Assembly: GCF_036697405.1 (NCBI RefSeq)
Contig: NZ_JBAHWA010000005.1
Span: 124,001-188,000, forward strand
Length of the DNA stretch: 64,000 nt
Direction: 5' to 3'
Source of the DNA: Lysobacter sp036697405
GTDB lineage: Bacteria; Pseudomonadota; Gammaproteobacteria; Xanthomonadales; Xanthomonadaceae
Below the pieces are notes generated by a model, which searched no databases, had not been told where the DNA came from, and was given only the letters and a program-made list of their open reading frames with translations. Positions 27,416 through 35,495 of this stretch are shown here, piece by piece. A program made the position numbers and the translations under genes. Within the stretch, counting starts at the first letter, position 1. Each line of letters starts with the position of its first letter.

Positions 27416-28429
27416 ATGGGCGAAGGGGGCGCCTGCATCGCAACGGTGACCGCAACCAGGCCTGCGGTCAGCGTGCTGCTGTTGTGCTACCGCGACGCCG
27501 CCTACATCCGCGACGCGCTCGCGGGCGCGTTCGCCCAGACCGTGCCCTGCGAGATCATCGTCTCCAACGACTGTTCCGACGACGGCACCTACGAGATCGC
27601 CCGCCAGGTCGCGGCCGAATACCGCGGCCCGCACCAGGTCAGCGTGCGCCGCACCGCGCGCAACCTGGGCGTGGCCGCGCATTTCAACGACGTCATGAAC
27701 CTGGCGCGCGGCGAGGTCGTGGTGATGATGGCCGGCGACGACATCGCCTACCCCGAACGCGTGGCCACCATCCTGCGCGCGTTCGAGGAAGCGCCCGAGG
27801 CGATGGTGCTGGGCAGCGATTTCGACTGCATCGACGCCAACGGCGAGCGCATCGATATCCGCTTCCGGCGCCGCCCGGAGCGCTATGAGCTGGATTATTA
27901 CGTGCGCATCGGCCGCCTGATCGGCCTGCTCGGCGCCACCCTCGCGTTCCGGCGCGAGGTCTACGACCGCTTCGGCCCGCTGCTGGGCCCGATCGAGGAC
28001 AACGCCCTGAGCCTGCGCGGCGCCCTGCTCGGGCAGTCGCTGTGCCTGCGCCGGCCGCTGCTGCAATACCGGCGCCACCCCGGCAGCGTCAGCGGCTGCG
28101 TGTTCGCGCGCGACGAAGCGCCCGAGGTCGCGGTGCGCCGCCGCTACGAACGCACCGTGCAGTTCTACCGCGGCACCGCCGACGATCTGGAGCACTGCCT
28201 GCGGCAGATGCCCGAGCTGCGCGGCCGCCCGCTGCGCGACGCGCGCAACGTGCTGGCCATGTACCGGATCGAGGCCGATGCGCGTGAAGCCATCCTCAAG
28301 CACAAGCGCCGCCACTGGCTGAGGCCGGTGCTGCGCGGCCTGTTCCAGCCCGGCCTGCGCCGCAAGAGCGCCGAGCGCGCGCTGAAGCTGCTGCTGCCGC
28401 GCAGTTGGTTCGGCCTGCATCACGCCTGA
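27416..28429 (+). CDS. Family 2 glycosyltransferase
   Basis: A 337-residue enzyme with a GT-A fold: AVSVLLLCYRDAAYIRDAL (first strand), IIVSNDCSDDGTYEIA (nucleotide-sugar binding), GVAAHFNDVMNLARGEVVVMMAGDD (the D-D metal motif in AGDD) and ATLAFRREVYDRFG. The C-terminal 100 residues are basic and helical. It probably transfers a sugar to a surface polysaccharide or lipid. It lies 13 nt after maeB, closer than expected by chance, yet the functions do not match, so read-through may only be incidental. A long unrelated start MGEGGACIATVTATRP suggests the true start could lie slightly later. Confidence 0.85.
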   Translation: MGEGGACIATVTATRPAVSVLLLCYRDAAYIRDALAGAFAQTVPCEIIVSNDCSDDGTYEIARQVAAEYRGPHQVSVRRTARNLGVAAHFNDVMNLARGEVVVMMAGDDIAYPERVATILRAFEEAPEAMVLGSDFDCIDANGERIDIRFRRRPERYELDYYVRIGRLIGLLGATLAFRREVYDRFGPLLGPIEDNALSLRGALLGQSLCLRRPLLQYRRHPGSVSGCVFARDEAPEVAVRRRYERTVQFYRGTADDLEHCLRQMPELRGRPLRDARNVLAMYRIEADAREAILKHKRRHWLRPVLRGLFQPGLRRKSAERALKLLLPRSWFGLHHA

Positions 28430-28433
28430 TCGA

Positions 28434-28725
28434 TCGCGGCTTACGCCGCTCCCACAGAAAGCCGTAGCGCCCGCAGAAGGCAACGCCACTCGAACAAGGC
28501 AGCGCGACTCGAACAAGGCAGTCGCAACCCGTACAAGGCAATCTCGACCGATTCGCTACAAGTCGCGATCCGTAACGACGCCTATCGCCCTTGGTAGGAG
28601 CGGCGCAAGCCGCGACCGCGCACCTCCGGCCACCGCGCAACTCGCGCCTTACGCCATCCAATCCAGCGCGCTATCGCCACGAAGATGCCGCCCGCTTCCT
28701 GTGGGAGCGGCGTAAGCCGCGATCG
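28434..28725 (+). repeat. Scattered REPs and a degenerate 19-20-bp tandem repeat
   Basis: REP ends lie at 28436-28457 (inverted), about 28594-28617 (GTAGG type) and 28701-28722 (GTGGG type). Between them, four units beginning AAGGCA with the core CGACTCGAAC occur from 28477 to about 28554. No gene is seen between 28430 and 28796. Confidence 0.75.
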
Positions 28726-28796
28726 GGGGCCGAAGCACTCCACTGCCACCATCGAATCCCAAAGGAGCCGTGATCCACAGGGCGCGCACGCCCCGC

Positions 28797-29669
28797 CTAC
28801 CCGCCCCCCAACTCCCGCCCGATCCACGCCACCGCGAACTCCCGCAACAACCGCACCTTCGCCGACCGCCGCAGATCCGGATGGGTCGCGAACCACAACT
28901 CCGTGCGCACGTCCGGCAGCGCCTCCGACAAGCGCTTCAAGCCCTTGGCCTCGTCGGCGAAATAGCACGGCAGCAAGGCCCGGCCCAGCCCGGCCTGGCA
29001 CGCCGCCACCGCCGCCGGCAGCGAATTCACCCGCATCGCGATGCGCGCCGCCGGCACCTGCTGCTGCAACCAGCGCGCCGACGACAAATGCGCCAGCGCC
29101 TCGTCGAACCCCACCCAATCGCCGCCCGGGATCGGGCTGCGGTCGCCGGCGCCGCGCGCGGCATAGGCCGCGGTCGCGATGGTCGCCAGACGCTTGGCCG
29201 ACAGCCCTTCCGGCGGCGCCTCGCTGGCGCGCAGGGCCACGTCGGCATCGCGCTGCTGCAGGCTGGAGAACGCATTGGCCACGATCAGATCGCAGCTCAA
29301 CGCCGGATGCGCGCGGCGGAAATCCGCGCACATGCGCGCCGCCACCGCGGCCAGGGTGTCGGGGATGGTGATGCGGATGCGGCCCTCGGCGCGCGCGTCC
29401 TGGCCGGCCAGTTGCCGCGCCAGATGCTCGGCGTCCGACAGCATGCGTTGCGCGGCCACGATCACCAGGTCGCCGGCCTCGGTGGGCGTGTAACCGCGGC
29501 GGCTGCGCCGGAACAGCGCCGCGCCCACGCGCGCCTCGATCGCGGCCAGGCGCCGGAACGCACTGGAGTGGTCCACCTCCAGCAGCCGCACCGCGCCGCT
29601 CAAACTGCCGCTGGCGCCGATCGCGCGCACCAGTTCCAGGTCTTCCAGGGACAGCCGATCGTGTCGCAT
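28797..29669 (-). CDS. LysR-family transcriptional regulator
   Basis: A 290-residue regulator: an N-terminal winged helix-turn-helix (LEDLELVRAIGASGSLSGAVRLLEVDHSSAFRRLAAIE, then FRRSRRGYTPTEAG) and a C-terminal effector-binding domain (IRITIPDTLAAV, VALRASEAPPEGL). The start LSLEDL places it in the LysR group that regulates a neighbouring divergent gene. The glutathione S-transferase gene starts 93 nt away on the other strand and is the likely target. The inducer is unknown. ATG at 29669. Confidence 0.88.
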   Translation of the reverse strand: MRHDRLSLEDLELVRAIGASGSLSGAVRLLEVDHSSAFRRLAAIEARVGAALFRRSRRGYTPTEAGDLVIVAAQRMLSDAEHLARQLAGQDARAEGRIRITIPDTLAAVAARMCADFRRAHPALSCDLIVANAFSSLQQRDADVALRASEAPPEGLSAKRLATIATAAYAARGAGDRSPIPGGDWVGFDEALAHLSSARWLQQQVPAARIAMRVNSLPAAVAACQAGLGRALLPCYFADEAKGLKRLSEALPDVRTELWFATHPDLRRSAKVRLLREFAVAWIGRELGGG

Positions 29670-29726
29670 CTGCAAGCAATCCTTGTCGTGGCGCCGGTAC
29701 TCGCGGCGCGGGTCTGCGCGCAGGGT

Positions 29727-29739
29727 AACGGCTCCCGTT
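29727..29739. promoter_or_regulatory. Small inverted repeat in the LysR/GST intergenic region
   Basis: AACGG-CTC-CCGTT lies 23 nt before the GST start codon, in the only 93 nt shared by the divergent genes. It is short, so an operator role is tentative. Confidence 0.25.
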
Positions 29740-29762
29740 CCCCTTACGCATCGGACTCCGCC

Positions 29763-30386
29763 ATGAAGCTCTATTTCACTCCGGGCACGTGTTCTTTCGC
29801 TGCCCACCTGGTCATCCGCGAACTCGGCCTGCCGGTCGAACTGCAGCGCGTGCGCATCGGCCCCAAGCCGGTCGTGGTCGCCGACGGCCGCGACTTCCGC
29901 CAGCTCAGCCCGCTGGGCTACGTGCCGCTGCTGGAACTCGACGACGGCCGCCTGCTGCGCGAAGGCGTCGCCATCCTCAGCCACCTCGGCAGCCTGGACC
30001 CCAGCGGCCGGATCGCGCCGGAAGCGCGCCGCACCGAACTGCTGAGCTGGCTGACCTACATCGCCACCGAGCTGCACAAGACCTACAGCCCCTGGCTGTT
30101 CCACCCCGAGTACGGCGAGCAGCCCGGCGCGGTCGCGCGCGAGCGCCTGGTCCCGCGCCTGGCCCTGGTCGACCGCCACCTGGCCGAACACGCCTTCCTG
30201 CTGGGCGACGACTTCAGCATCGCCGACGCCTACCTGTTCACCATCGCCGACTGGTCGCGCGCGCTGAAGCTGCCGCTGGACGACACCCCGCACCTGGCCG
30301 CCTACCTGGAACGCATCCGCGCCCGTCCCGCCGTCGCCGAAGCACTGCAGGCCGAGCGCGCCGCGCAGGCACAGGTGGCCGCGTGA
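29763..30386 (+). CDS. Glutathione S-transferase
   Basis: A 207-residue protein with an N-terminal thioredoxin-like domain (MKLYFTPGTCSFAAHLVIRELGLPVEL; GYVPLLELDDGRLLREGVAIL with the cis-Pro before the glutathione-binding segment) and a C-terminal helical domain (FLLGDDFSIADAYLFTIADW). The TPGTCS start fits the beta-class bacterial GSTs, where Cys10 acts on glutathione. It conjugates or reduces electrophiles in the cytosol. Divergent from a LysR gene. Its last 85 nt belong to a 116-bp tandem duplication. Confidence 0.9.
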   Translation: MKLYFTPGTCSFAAHLVIRELGLPVELQRVRIGPKPVVVADGRDFRQLSPLGYVPLLELDDGRLLREGVAILSHLGSLDPSGRIAPEARRTELLSWLTYIATELHKTYSPWLFHPEYGEQPGAVARERLVPRLALVDRHLAEHAFLLGDDFSIADAYLFTIADWSRALKLPLDDTPHLAAYLERIRARPAVAEALQAERAAQAQVAA

Positions 30387-30533
30387 ACAGCGTCGCCACA
30401 GCCGTTGCCACCACCATCTACCTGGAACGCATCCGCGCCCGTCCCGCCGTCGCCGAGGCCCTGCAGGCCGAGCGCGCCCCGCAGGCGCAGGTGGTCGCGT
30501 GAACAGCGTCGCCACAGCCGTCGCCACCACCAC
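30302..30533 (+). repeat. 116-bp tandem duplication of the gst 3' end
   Basis: Copy 1 (30302-30417) covers the last codons of gst and the following linker; copy 2 (30418-30533) repeats it with about six substitutions, including the TGA and the GTCGCCACAGCCG linker. Because 116 is not a multiple of three, copy 2 is only a non-coding echo. Confidence 0.92.
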
Positions 30534-30540
30534 CATCATC

Positions 30541-30576
30541 GCCATCGCCATCGCCATCGCCATCGCCATCGCCATC
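30541..30576 (+). repeat. GCCATC hexanucleotide microsatellite, six copies
   Basis: Six perfect GCCATC units directly after the gst duplication. The stretch 30387-30734 has no convincing gene: the frame crossing the microsatellite would encode an (Ala-Ile) repeat followed by arginine-rich sequence. Confidence 0.92.
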
Positions 30577-30734
30577 GCGGTGCAGCGCTCCTGCGCCAGA
30601 CCGCGTCGTCCTCGCGCCGCGCCGGCACGAGCGCACCGCGTCGAACGCGCCGGCGCAGACGGGCCGCGCGTCGATGCGCGGTTCGACTGGGCCCGCCGCT
30701 CGCATAACCGTCGAACTTTGCGGGAGTACGCCGC

Positions 30735-31064
30735 ATGAAACCCGCCACCGCCTGGTTGCTGCTGATCGCCGCCGGCCTTATCGACGTCGCCTGGGCGGCG
30801 TCGATGAAGCTGTCGCAGGGCTACACCCGCCCCGGCTGGACCGTCGTCTCGCTGATCGCGCTGGCCGCTTTCGTCTACCTGCTGGGCCGTGCCCTCACCG
30901 CCCTGCCGGTGGGCAGCGCGTACGCGGTGTGGACCGGCATCGGCGCCGCCGGCACCGTCCTGCTGGGCGCCGCCGTGTTCGGCGAAACCCTCAACCCCCT
31001 GCGCCTCGGCGGCGTCGCCCTGATCGTCGCCGGCATCGTGCTGCTGCATCGCGCGCCGGCCTAG
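30735..31064 (+). CDS. SMR-family exporter (SugE/Gdx-like)
   Basis: A 109-residue small multidrug resistance protein with four TM segments (about 6-22, 34-51, 57-78 and 84-104). PVGSAYAVWTGIGAAGTVLLG and AVFGETLNPLRLGGVALIVAGIV match the SugE/guanidinium-exporter branch, which works as an antiparallel dimer exchanging cation for protons. The TM1 acidic residue, normally Glu, is Asp17 here (GLIDVAWA). GGGAGTACGCC precedes the ATG. Confidence 0.88.
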   Translation: MKPATAWLLLIAAGLIDVAWAASMKLSQGYTRPGWTVVSLIALAAFVYLLGRALTALPVGSAYAVWTGIGAAGTVLLGAAVFGETLNPLRLGGVALIVAGIVLLHRAPA

Positions 31065-31145
31065 GGGCGTGATGAGGTGTAATCGGCGTGATGGGAGGTG
31101 ATGGCCGCGTTGGTGGGATCTCGCACTGCAAACCTCGTCGGCGAA

Positions 31146-31232
31146 TGGGGCTCAATCGCGGCTTACGCCGCTCCCACAGAAAGCAGTGACGCGCGGCGCC
31201 TTCTGTGGGAGCGGCGTAAGCCGCGATCGCGC
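31146..31232 (+). repeat. Inverted REP pair on the 3' side of the RAYT gene
   Basis: GCGGCTTACGCCGCTCCCAC (31153-31172) and GTGGGAGCGGCGTAAGCCGC (31207-31226), pointing away from each other around AGAAAGCAGTGACGCGCGGC. It ends about 5 nt from the transposase stop codon. Confidence 0.9.
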
Positions 31233-31236
31233 AACC

Positions 31237-31710
31237 TCACGCCCAAACGGCGCCCCAATACCGATAATCCCGCACCCGCCGCACCAATCCAGCCCGCACC
31301 GGATTCAGCACCACGTACCGCGCCGCATCGATCAACGACTCCTGGCAACGCAACGCGCGGTCGTGATACCCCGACGCCCACACCACCGACAGCGAGGGAT
31401 CGACCGCGCGCAATCGCCGCGAGGTGTTGGTTTTGAGCTGCCGCACCAGGTCGGGCAAGGTCTCCCACGGCCCCAGCTCCACCAGCCCGTGCCAGTGATC
31501 GGGCATCAGCACCCAAGCCAACAGCCGCGACCTCGTCCAGAGCCGGCGATCCAACAGCGCGTCGACCATCGTCGCGCACAGCGACTCGTCGCAGAACGAG
31601 GGGCGCCGCCGTTCGGTGGTGAACGTGACCAGATACACCCGCCCCGGTTCCGAACGGCGGCCTAGGCGCAAGGCGTGGGAACGGGGACGGGGCGTGGACG
31701 GGCAGGGCAT
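31237..31710 (-). CDS. REP-associated tyrosine transposase (RAYT, Y1/HUH)
   Basis: A 157-residue HUH single-strand transposase of the IS200-like RAYT group. VYLVTFTTERRRPSF opens the domain, the metal-binding HUH motif is MPDHWHGLVEL (His72-Trp-His74), and the nucleophile is probably Tyr132 in ARYVVLNPVRAGLV. RAYTs are domesticated enzymes that bind and cleave REP hairpins and are thought to spread them. REP pairs flank the gene on both sides, as expected. The ATG at 31710 is chosen because upstream in-frame sequence runs through a REP. One intact copy is seen in this window. Confidence 0.93.
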   Translation of the reverse strand: MPCPSTPRPRSHALRLGRRSEPGRVYLVTFTTERRRPSFCDESLCATMVDALLDRRLWTRSRLLAWVLMPDHWHGLVELGPWETLPDLVRQLKTNTSRRLRAVDPSLSVVWASGYHDRALRCQESLIDAARYVVLNPVRAGLVRRVRDYRYWGAVWA

Positions 31711-31795
31711 GGCGCCAGCGTCGCTTCTGCACTGGGCAAAGACAGTCAGCGGGCTGCCTGTCGTGGCGTCGGATTTTCCCCCGGTGCGGGTGGCC

Positions 31796-31875
31796 GATCG
31801 CGGCTTACGCCGCTCCCACAGGGGGCAGGCGGGCCGTCGGGCTTCGTGTGGGAGCGGCGTAAGCCGCGATCGCGA
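31796..31875 (+). repeat. Inverted REP pair on the 5' side of the RAYT gene
   Basis: GATCGCGGCTTACGCCGCTC (from 31797) with CCACAG, then GTGGGAGCGGCGTAAGCCGC (31848-31867) with GATCGCG. Together with the 31.15-kb pair it brackets the transposase gene symmetrically. Confidence 0.9.
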
Positions 31876-31972
31876 CAGCCCAAACCCCCGCGCACCCACC
31901 CCATCCCTAATCAAAACGTACTATCCCACCCCTTTCACCACCCAAAGCAAGCCGATCCCAGCCACCCATTTG

Positions 31973-31990
31973 TTAGACTCGGGACTCTAA
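31973..31990. promoter_or_regulatory. Imperfect palindrome upstream of aceE
   Basis: TTAGACTCGGGACTCTAA is palindromic at 14 of 18 positions and lies 43 nt before the aceE start codon. It may be an operator or part of the promoter. A TTAGACT also precedes maeB (25066-25072), which hints at a common -10-like element. Confidence 0.3.
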
Positions 31991-32033
31991 TCCGCCCCCA
32001 CTTCCGAGGCGCGGCCACGGGGCCGCGAGATCG

Positions 32034-34739
32034 ATGAACCAGCCGCTTGCCAGCTCCCTGCACGACCTGTTGCAGAACGACCCCGATCCCACCGAAACCC
32101 AGGAATGGGTCGAGTCCGTCCAGGCCGTCATCGCCCGCGACGGCGCCGAGCGCGCCCACCAGCTGCTCGAAGGCATGGTGGAGGTCACGCGCCGCGCCGG
32201 CGCGCACCTGCCGTTCCAGCCCACCACCGAATACATCAACACCATCCCGCCGCACCTGGAGGCCAAAAGCCCCGGCGACGCCGCGATGGAATGGCGGATC
32301 CGCTCGCTGATCCGCTGGAACGCCATGGCCATGGTCGTGCGCGCCAACCGCAAGCCCGGCGACCTGGGCGGCCACATCGCCAGCTTCGCCTCGGCGGCCA
32401 CCCTGTACGACGTCGGCTTCAACCACTTCTGGCGCGCCCCCTCGGCCGACCACCCCGGCGACGTCATCGGCGTCCAGGGCCACAGCTCGCCCGGCATCTA
32501 CGCGCGCTCCTTCCTGGAAGGCCGCCTGAGCGAATCGCACCTGGACAACTTCCGCATGGAAGTCGACGGCCGCGGCATCAGCTCCTACCCGCACCCCTGG
32601 CTGATGCCGGACTACTGGCAGGTGCCCACCGTCTCCATGGGCCTGGGCCCGATCAGCGCCATCTACCAGGCGCGCAACTGGAAGTACCTGGAAGGCCGCG
32701 GCCTGATGCCCAAGTCCGACCGCAAGGTCTGGGCCTTCCTCGGCGACGGCGAAACCGACGAACCCGAATCCCTGGGCGCCATCTCCGTCGCCGGCCGCGA
32801 AGGCCTGGACAACCTGGTCTTCGTCGTCAACTGCAACCTGCAGCGCCTGGACGGCCCGGTGCGCGGCAACGGCAAGATCATCCAGGAACTCGAAGGCCAG
32901 TTCCGCGGCGCCGGCTGGAACGTCATCAAGACCATCTGGGGCAGCTACTGGGACCCGCTGCTGGCGCGCGACACCACCGGCCGCCTGCGCCAGCTGATGA
33001 TGGAAACCGTCGACGGCGAATACCAGAACTGCAAAGCCTTCGGCGGCAAGTACACCCGCGACAACTTCTTCGGTAAGTACCCGGAAACCGCCGCCCTGGT
33101 CGCCAATCTGTCCGACGACGACATCTGGCGCCTCAACCGCGGCGGCCACGACCCGCACAAGGTCTTCGCCGCCTACACCGAAGCCGTCAACACCAAGGGC
33201 ATGCCCACCGTGATCCTGGCCAAGACGGTCAAGGGCTACGGCATGGGCGCCTCGGGCGAATCGCTCAACCCGACCCACGGCACCAAGAAGATGGACGACG
33301 AAGCCGTCCGCCTGTTCCGCGACCGCTTCAACATCCCGGTCACCGACGAACAGCTCAAGGACGGCGCCGTGCCGTTCTACCACCCCGGCGAGAAGTCGCC
33401 GGAAATCGAATACATGCTGGAGCGCCGCAAGGCCCTGGGCGGCTTCCTGCCGCAGCGCCGCCGCAAGGCCAGCACCTCGCTGGAAGTGCCCAAGCTGGAA
33501 GCCTTCGACCGCCTGCTCAAGAGCACCGGCGAGCGCGAAATCAGCACCACCATGTCCTTCGTGCAGGCGCTCAACATCGCCCTGCGCGACAAGCAGGTCG
33601 GCCCGCGCCTGGTGCCCATCGTCGCCGACGAAGCGCGCACCTTCGGCATGGAAGGCCTGTTCCGCCAGCTCGGCATCTACGCCCCGCACGGCCAGAAGTA
33701 CAAGCCGGTCGACCGCGACCAGCTGATGTACTACCGCGAAGACACCACCGGCCAGGTGCTGGAAGAAGGCATCACCGAAGCCGGCGCGTTCGCGTCCTGG
33801 CTGGCGGCGGCCACCAGCTACAGCACCAACGACCTGCAGATGCTGCCGCTGTACATCTATTACTCGATGTTCGGCTTCCAGCGCATCGGCGACAGCGCCT
33901 GGCAGGCCGCCGACATGCGCGCGCGCGGCTTCCTGCTAGGCGCCACCGCCGGCCGCACCACGCTTAACGGCGAAGGCCTGCAGCACGAAGACGGCCACAG
34001 CATGGTCCAGGCCGGCCTCATCCCCAACTGCCGCAGCTACGACCCCACCTTCAGCTACGAGGTTGTCACCCTGCTGCAGCACGGCATGCAGCGCATGCTC
34101 ACCGAGCAGCGCGACGAGTACTGGTACCTCACCCTGATGAACGAGAACTACACCCACCCCGACATGCCGGAAGGCAGCGCGGACGGGATCATCAAGGGCA
34201 TGTACCTGCTGACCGACGCTGGCAAGCCCAAGAAGGGCGAACTGCGCGTGCAACTGCTGGGCAGCGGCACCATCCTGCGCGAAGCCATCGCCGCGGCCGA
34301 GTTGCTGGACAAGGACTTCGGCGTCACCGCCGACATCTGGTCCTGCCCCAGCTTCAACGAGCTCGCCCGCGACGCCACCGACGCCGAACGCTGGAACCGC
34401 CTCAACCCCGAGGCCAAGACCCCGCGCAAGCCCTACGTCACCGAGCTGCTGGAAGGCCGCCAGGGCCCGGCCATCGCCGCCACCGACTACATCCGCATGT
34501 ACCCGGAACAAGTCCGCGCCTTCGTCCCCATGCGCTACACCGTGCTGGGCACCGACGGCTTCGGCCGCAGCGACACCCGCGCCAACCTGCGCCGCCACTT
34601 CGAGGTCGACCGCTACTACATCGCCCACGCCGCGGTCGCGGCGCTGGCGGCGGAAGGCAAGATGACGGGCAAGGATGTGGCTCGGGCGATCAAGCAGTAC
34701 AAGATTGATGTGGAGAAGCCCAACCCCCTGGGGGTTTGA
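32034..34739 (+). CDS. aceE: Pyruvate dehydrogenase E1 component, homodimeric type
   Basis: A 901-residue thiamine-diphosphate enzyme that decarboxylates pyruvate and acetylates the lipoyl groups of E2. The TPP-binding motif is FLGDGETDEPESLGAISVAG running on to VVNCN near residues 235-270. GHSSPGIYARSFLEGRL, SSYPHPWLMPDYWQVPTVSMG and EGLQHEDGHSMVQAGLIPNC are family signatures. Length matches E. coli AceE (about 887). Genes for E2 and E3 are not adjacent, as is usual in Xanthomonadaceae. A strong terminator follows, so it is monocistronic here. Confidence 0.96.
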   Translation: MNQPLASSLHDLLQNDPDPTETQEWVESVQAVIARDGAERAHQLLEGMVEVTRRAGAHLPFQPTTEYINTIPPHLEAKSPGDAAMEWRIRSLIRWNAMAMVVRANRKPGDLGGHIASFASAATLYDVGFNHFWRAPSADHPGDVIGVQGHSSPGIYARSFLEGRLSESHLDNFRMEVDGRGISSYPHPWLMPDYWQVPTVSMGLGPISAIYQARNWKYLEGRGLMPKSDRKVWAFLGDGETDEPESLGAISVAGREGLDNLVFVVNCNLQRLDGPVRGNGKIIQELEGQFRGAGWNVIKTIWGSYWDPLLARDTTGRLRQLMMETVDGEYQNCKAFGGKYTRDNFFGKYPETAALVANLSDDDIWRLNRGGHDPHKVFAAYTEAVNTKGMPTVILAKTVKGYGMGASGESLNPTHGTKKMDDEAVRLFRDRFNIPVTDEQLKDGAVPFYHPGEKSPEIEYMLERRKALGGFLPQRRRKASTSLEVPKLEAFDRLLKSTGEREISTTMSFVQALNIALRDKQVGPRLVPIVADEARTFGMEGLFRQLGIYAPHGQKYKPVDRDQLMYYREDTTGQVLEEGITEAGAFASWLAAATSYSTNDLQMLPLYIYYSMFGFQRIGDSAWQAADMRARGFLLGATAGRTTLNGEGLQHEDGHSMVQAGLIPNCRSYDPTFSYEVVTLLQHGMQRMLTEQRDEYWYLTLMNENYTHPDMPEGSADGIIKGMYLLTDAGKPKKGELRVQLLGSGTILREAIAAAELLDKDFGVTADIWSCPSFNELARDATDAERWNRLNPEAKTPRKPYVTELLEGRQGPAIAATDYIRMYPEQVRAFVPMRYTVLGTDGFGRSDTRANLRRHFEVDRYYIAHAAVAALAAEGKMTGKDVARAIKQYKIDVEKPNPLGV

Positions 34740-34748
34740 GGTAAAAGC

Positions 34749-34778
34749 AAAAGGCGGCCGCAAGGTCGCCTTTTGTTT
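34749..34778 (+). terminator. Rho-independent terminator of aceE
   Basis: An 11-bp stem AAAAGGCGGCC / GGTCGCCTTTT (one wobble) around a GCAA loop, followed by GTTTG. It starts 10 nt after the aceE stop. Confidence 0.85.
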
Positions 34779-34809
34779 GATGGGGCCAATGCGAGTTCAG
34801 GGGATCCGA

Positions 34810-35445
34810 ATGTTTAAGAAATTCATCGCCGCAACGTTACTGCTGCTCTGCTACATGGGCGCCAGTGTCGCGAACGAACCGCCTGCTCCTGGCAACCGCT
34901 ACGAGAATATTGCGTTAGGGCTGCGTGTAACCAAGCCGGACAGTTGGCGCTTCATAACGGCCGAAGAAAACGTCCAGAGTCTCAAGCGCATGGAGTTTTC
35001 CAGCGAGGAGTTCAAACAGAAGGTCCTCGCCTATGCGACGCCCGTGGTGGCGTTGATGCAATATCCAGAAGATCACATAGGCGTCAATCCCGCCGTCAAG
35101 CTCACCATTAAGTCGCTTGAAGGCATACCCGATCCGACCGCGGAAGTCCTGTTGAAGGTCGCAGAGGAAGGTATCAGGGAAGAGTTCGCCGATGCAAAAG
35201 TATCGACCATCACCGAAGCGCTGATAGCCGGTCGAAGTGGCCGTCGTATGTCGTACGACTACAGCGCGCGTACCACCGACGGGGGCGAGCTCTCAGTATC
35301 CTCTGTGCTGTGGGTCGTCCTCGAAGGGGACTTCTTTCTGATGATCGGCGCCGCTTACCCGCAAGGCGAGCGTGCTGCGCTAGAACAGATTGAACAGGTG
35401 GTGAAAACGGTTGAGTGGACGACAACGCCTATCGTCAAGGAATAA
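34810..35445 (+). CDS. Secreted protein of unknown function, 211 aa
   Basis: A signal peptide (MFKKFIAATLLLLCYMGASVANE) leads a 190-residue domain. GNRYENIALGLRVTKPDSWRF at its start and FLMIGAAYPQGERAALEQIE near its end resemble PsbP/DcrB-like folds, in which a lipoprotein-like domain describes a fit to 'P..W'. No lipobox is seen. Probably periplasmic. Codon use is less GC-rich than its neighbours, so it could be acquired. The ankyrin/TPR gene follows 50 nt later in the same direction. Confidence 0.65.
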   Translation: MFKKFIAATLLLLCYMGASVANEPPAPGNRYENIALGLRVTKPDSWRFITAEENVQSLKRMEFSSEEFKQKVLAYATPVVALMQYPEDHIGVNPAVKLTIKSLEGIPDPTAEVLLKVAEEGIREEFADAKVSTITEALIAGRSGRRMSYDYSARTTDGGELSVSSVLWVVLEGDFFLMIGAAYPQGERAALEQIEQVVKTVEWTTTPIVKE

Positions 35446-35495
35446 CCCACTAAGGTGCCGCGCTTCGCGGTGCTGAACCGGCAAAGGATGCAGAC

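Noticed and set aside
30499..30738. An 79-residue frame with an (Ala-Ile) repeat before the SMR gene
   Set aside because: It is produced by the GCCATC microsatellite followed by arginine-rich sequence, with no ribosome-binding site or homologue-like pattern.
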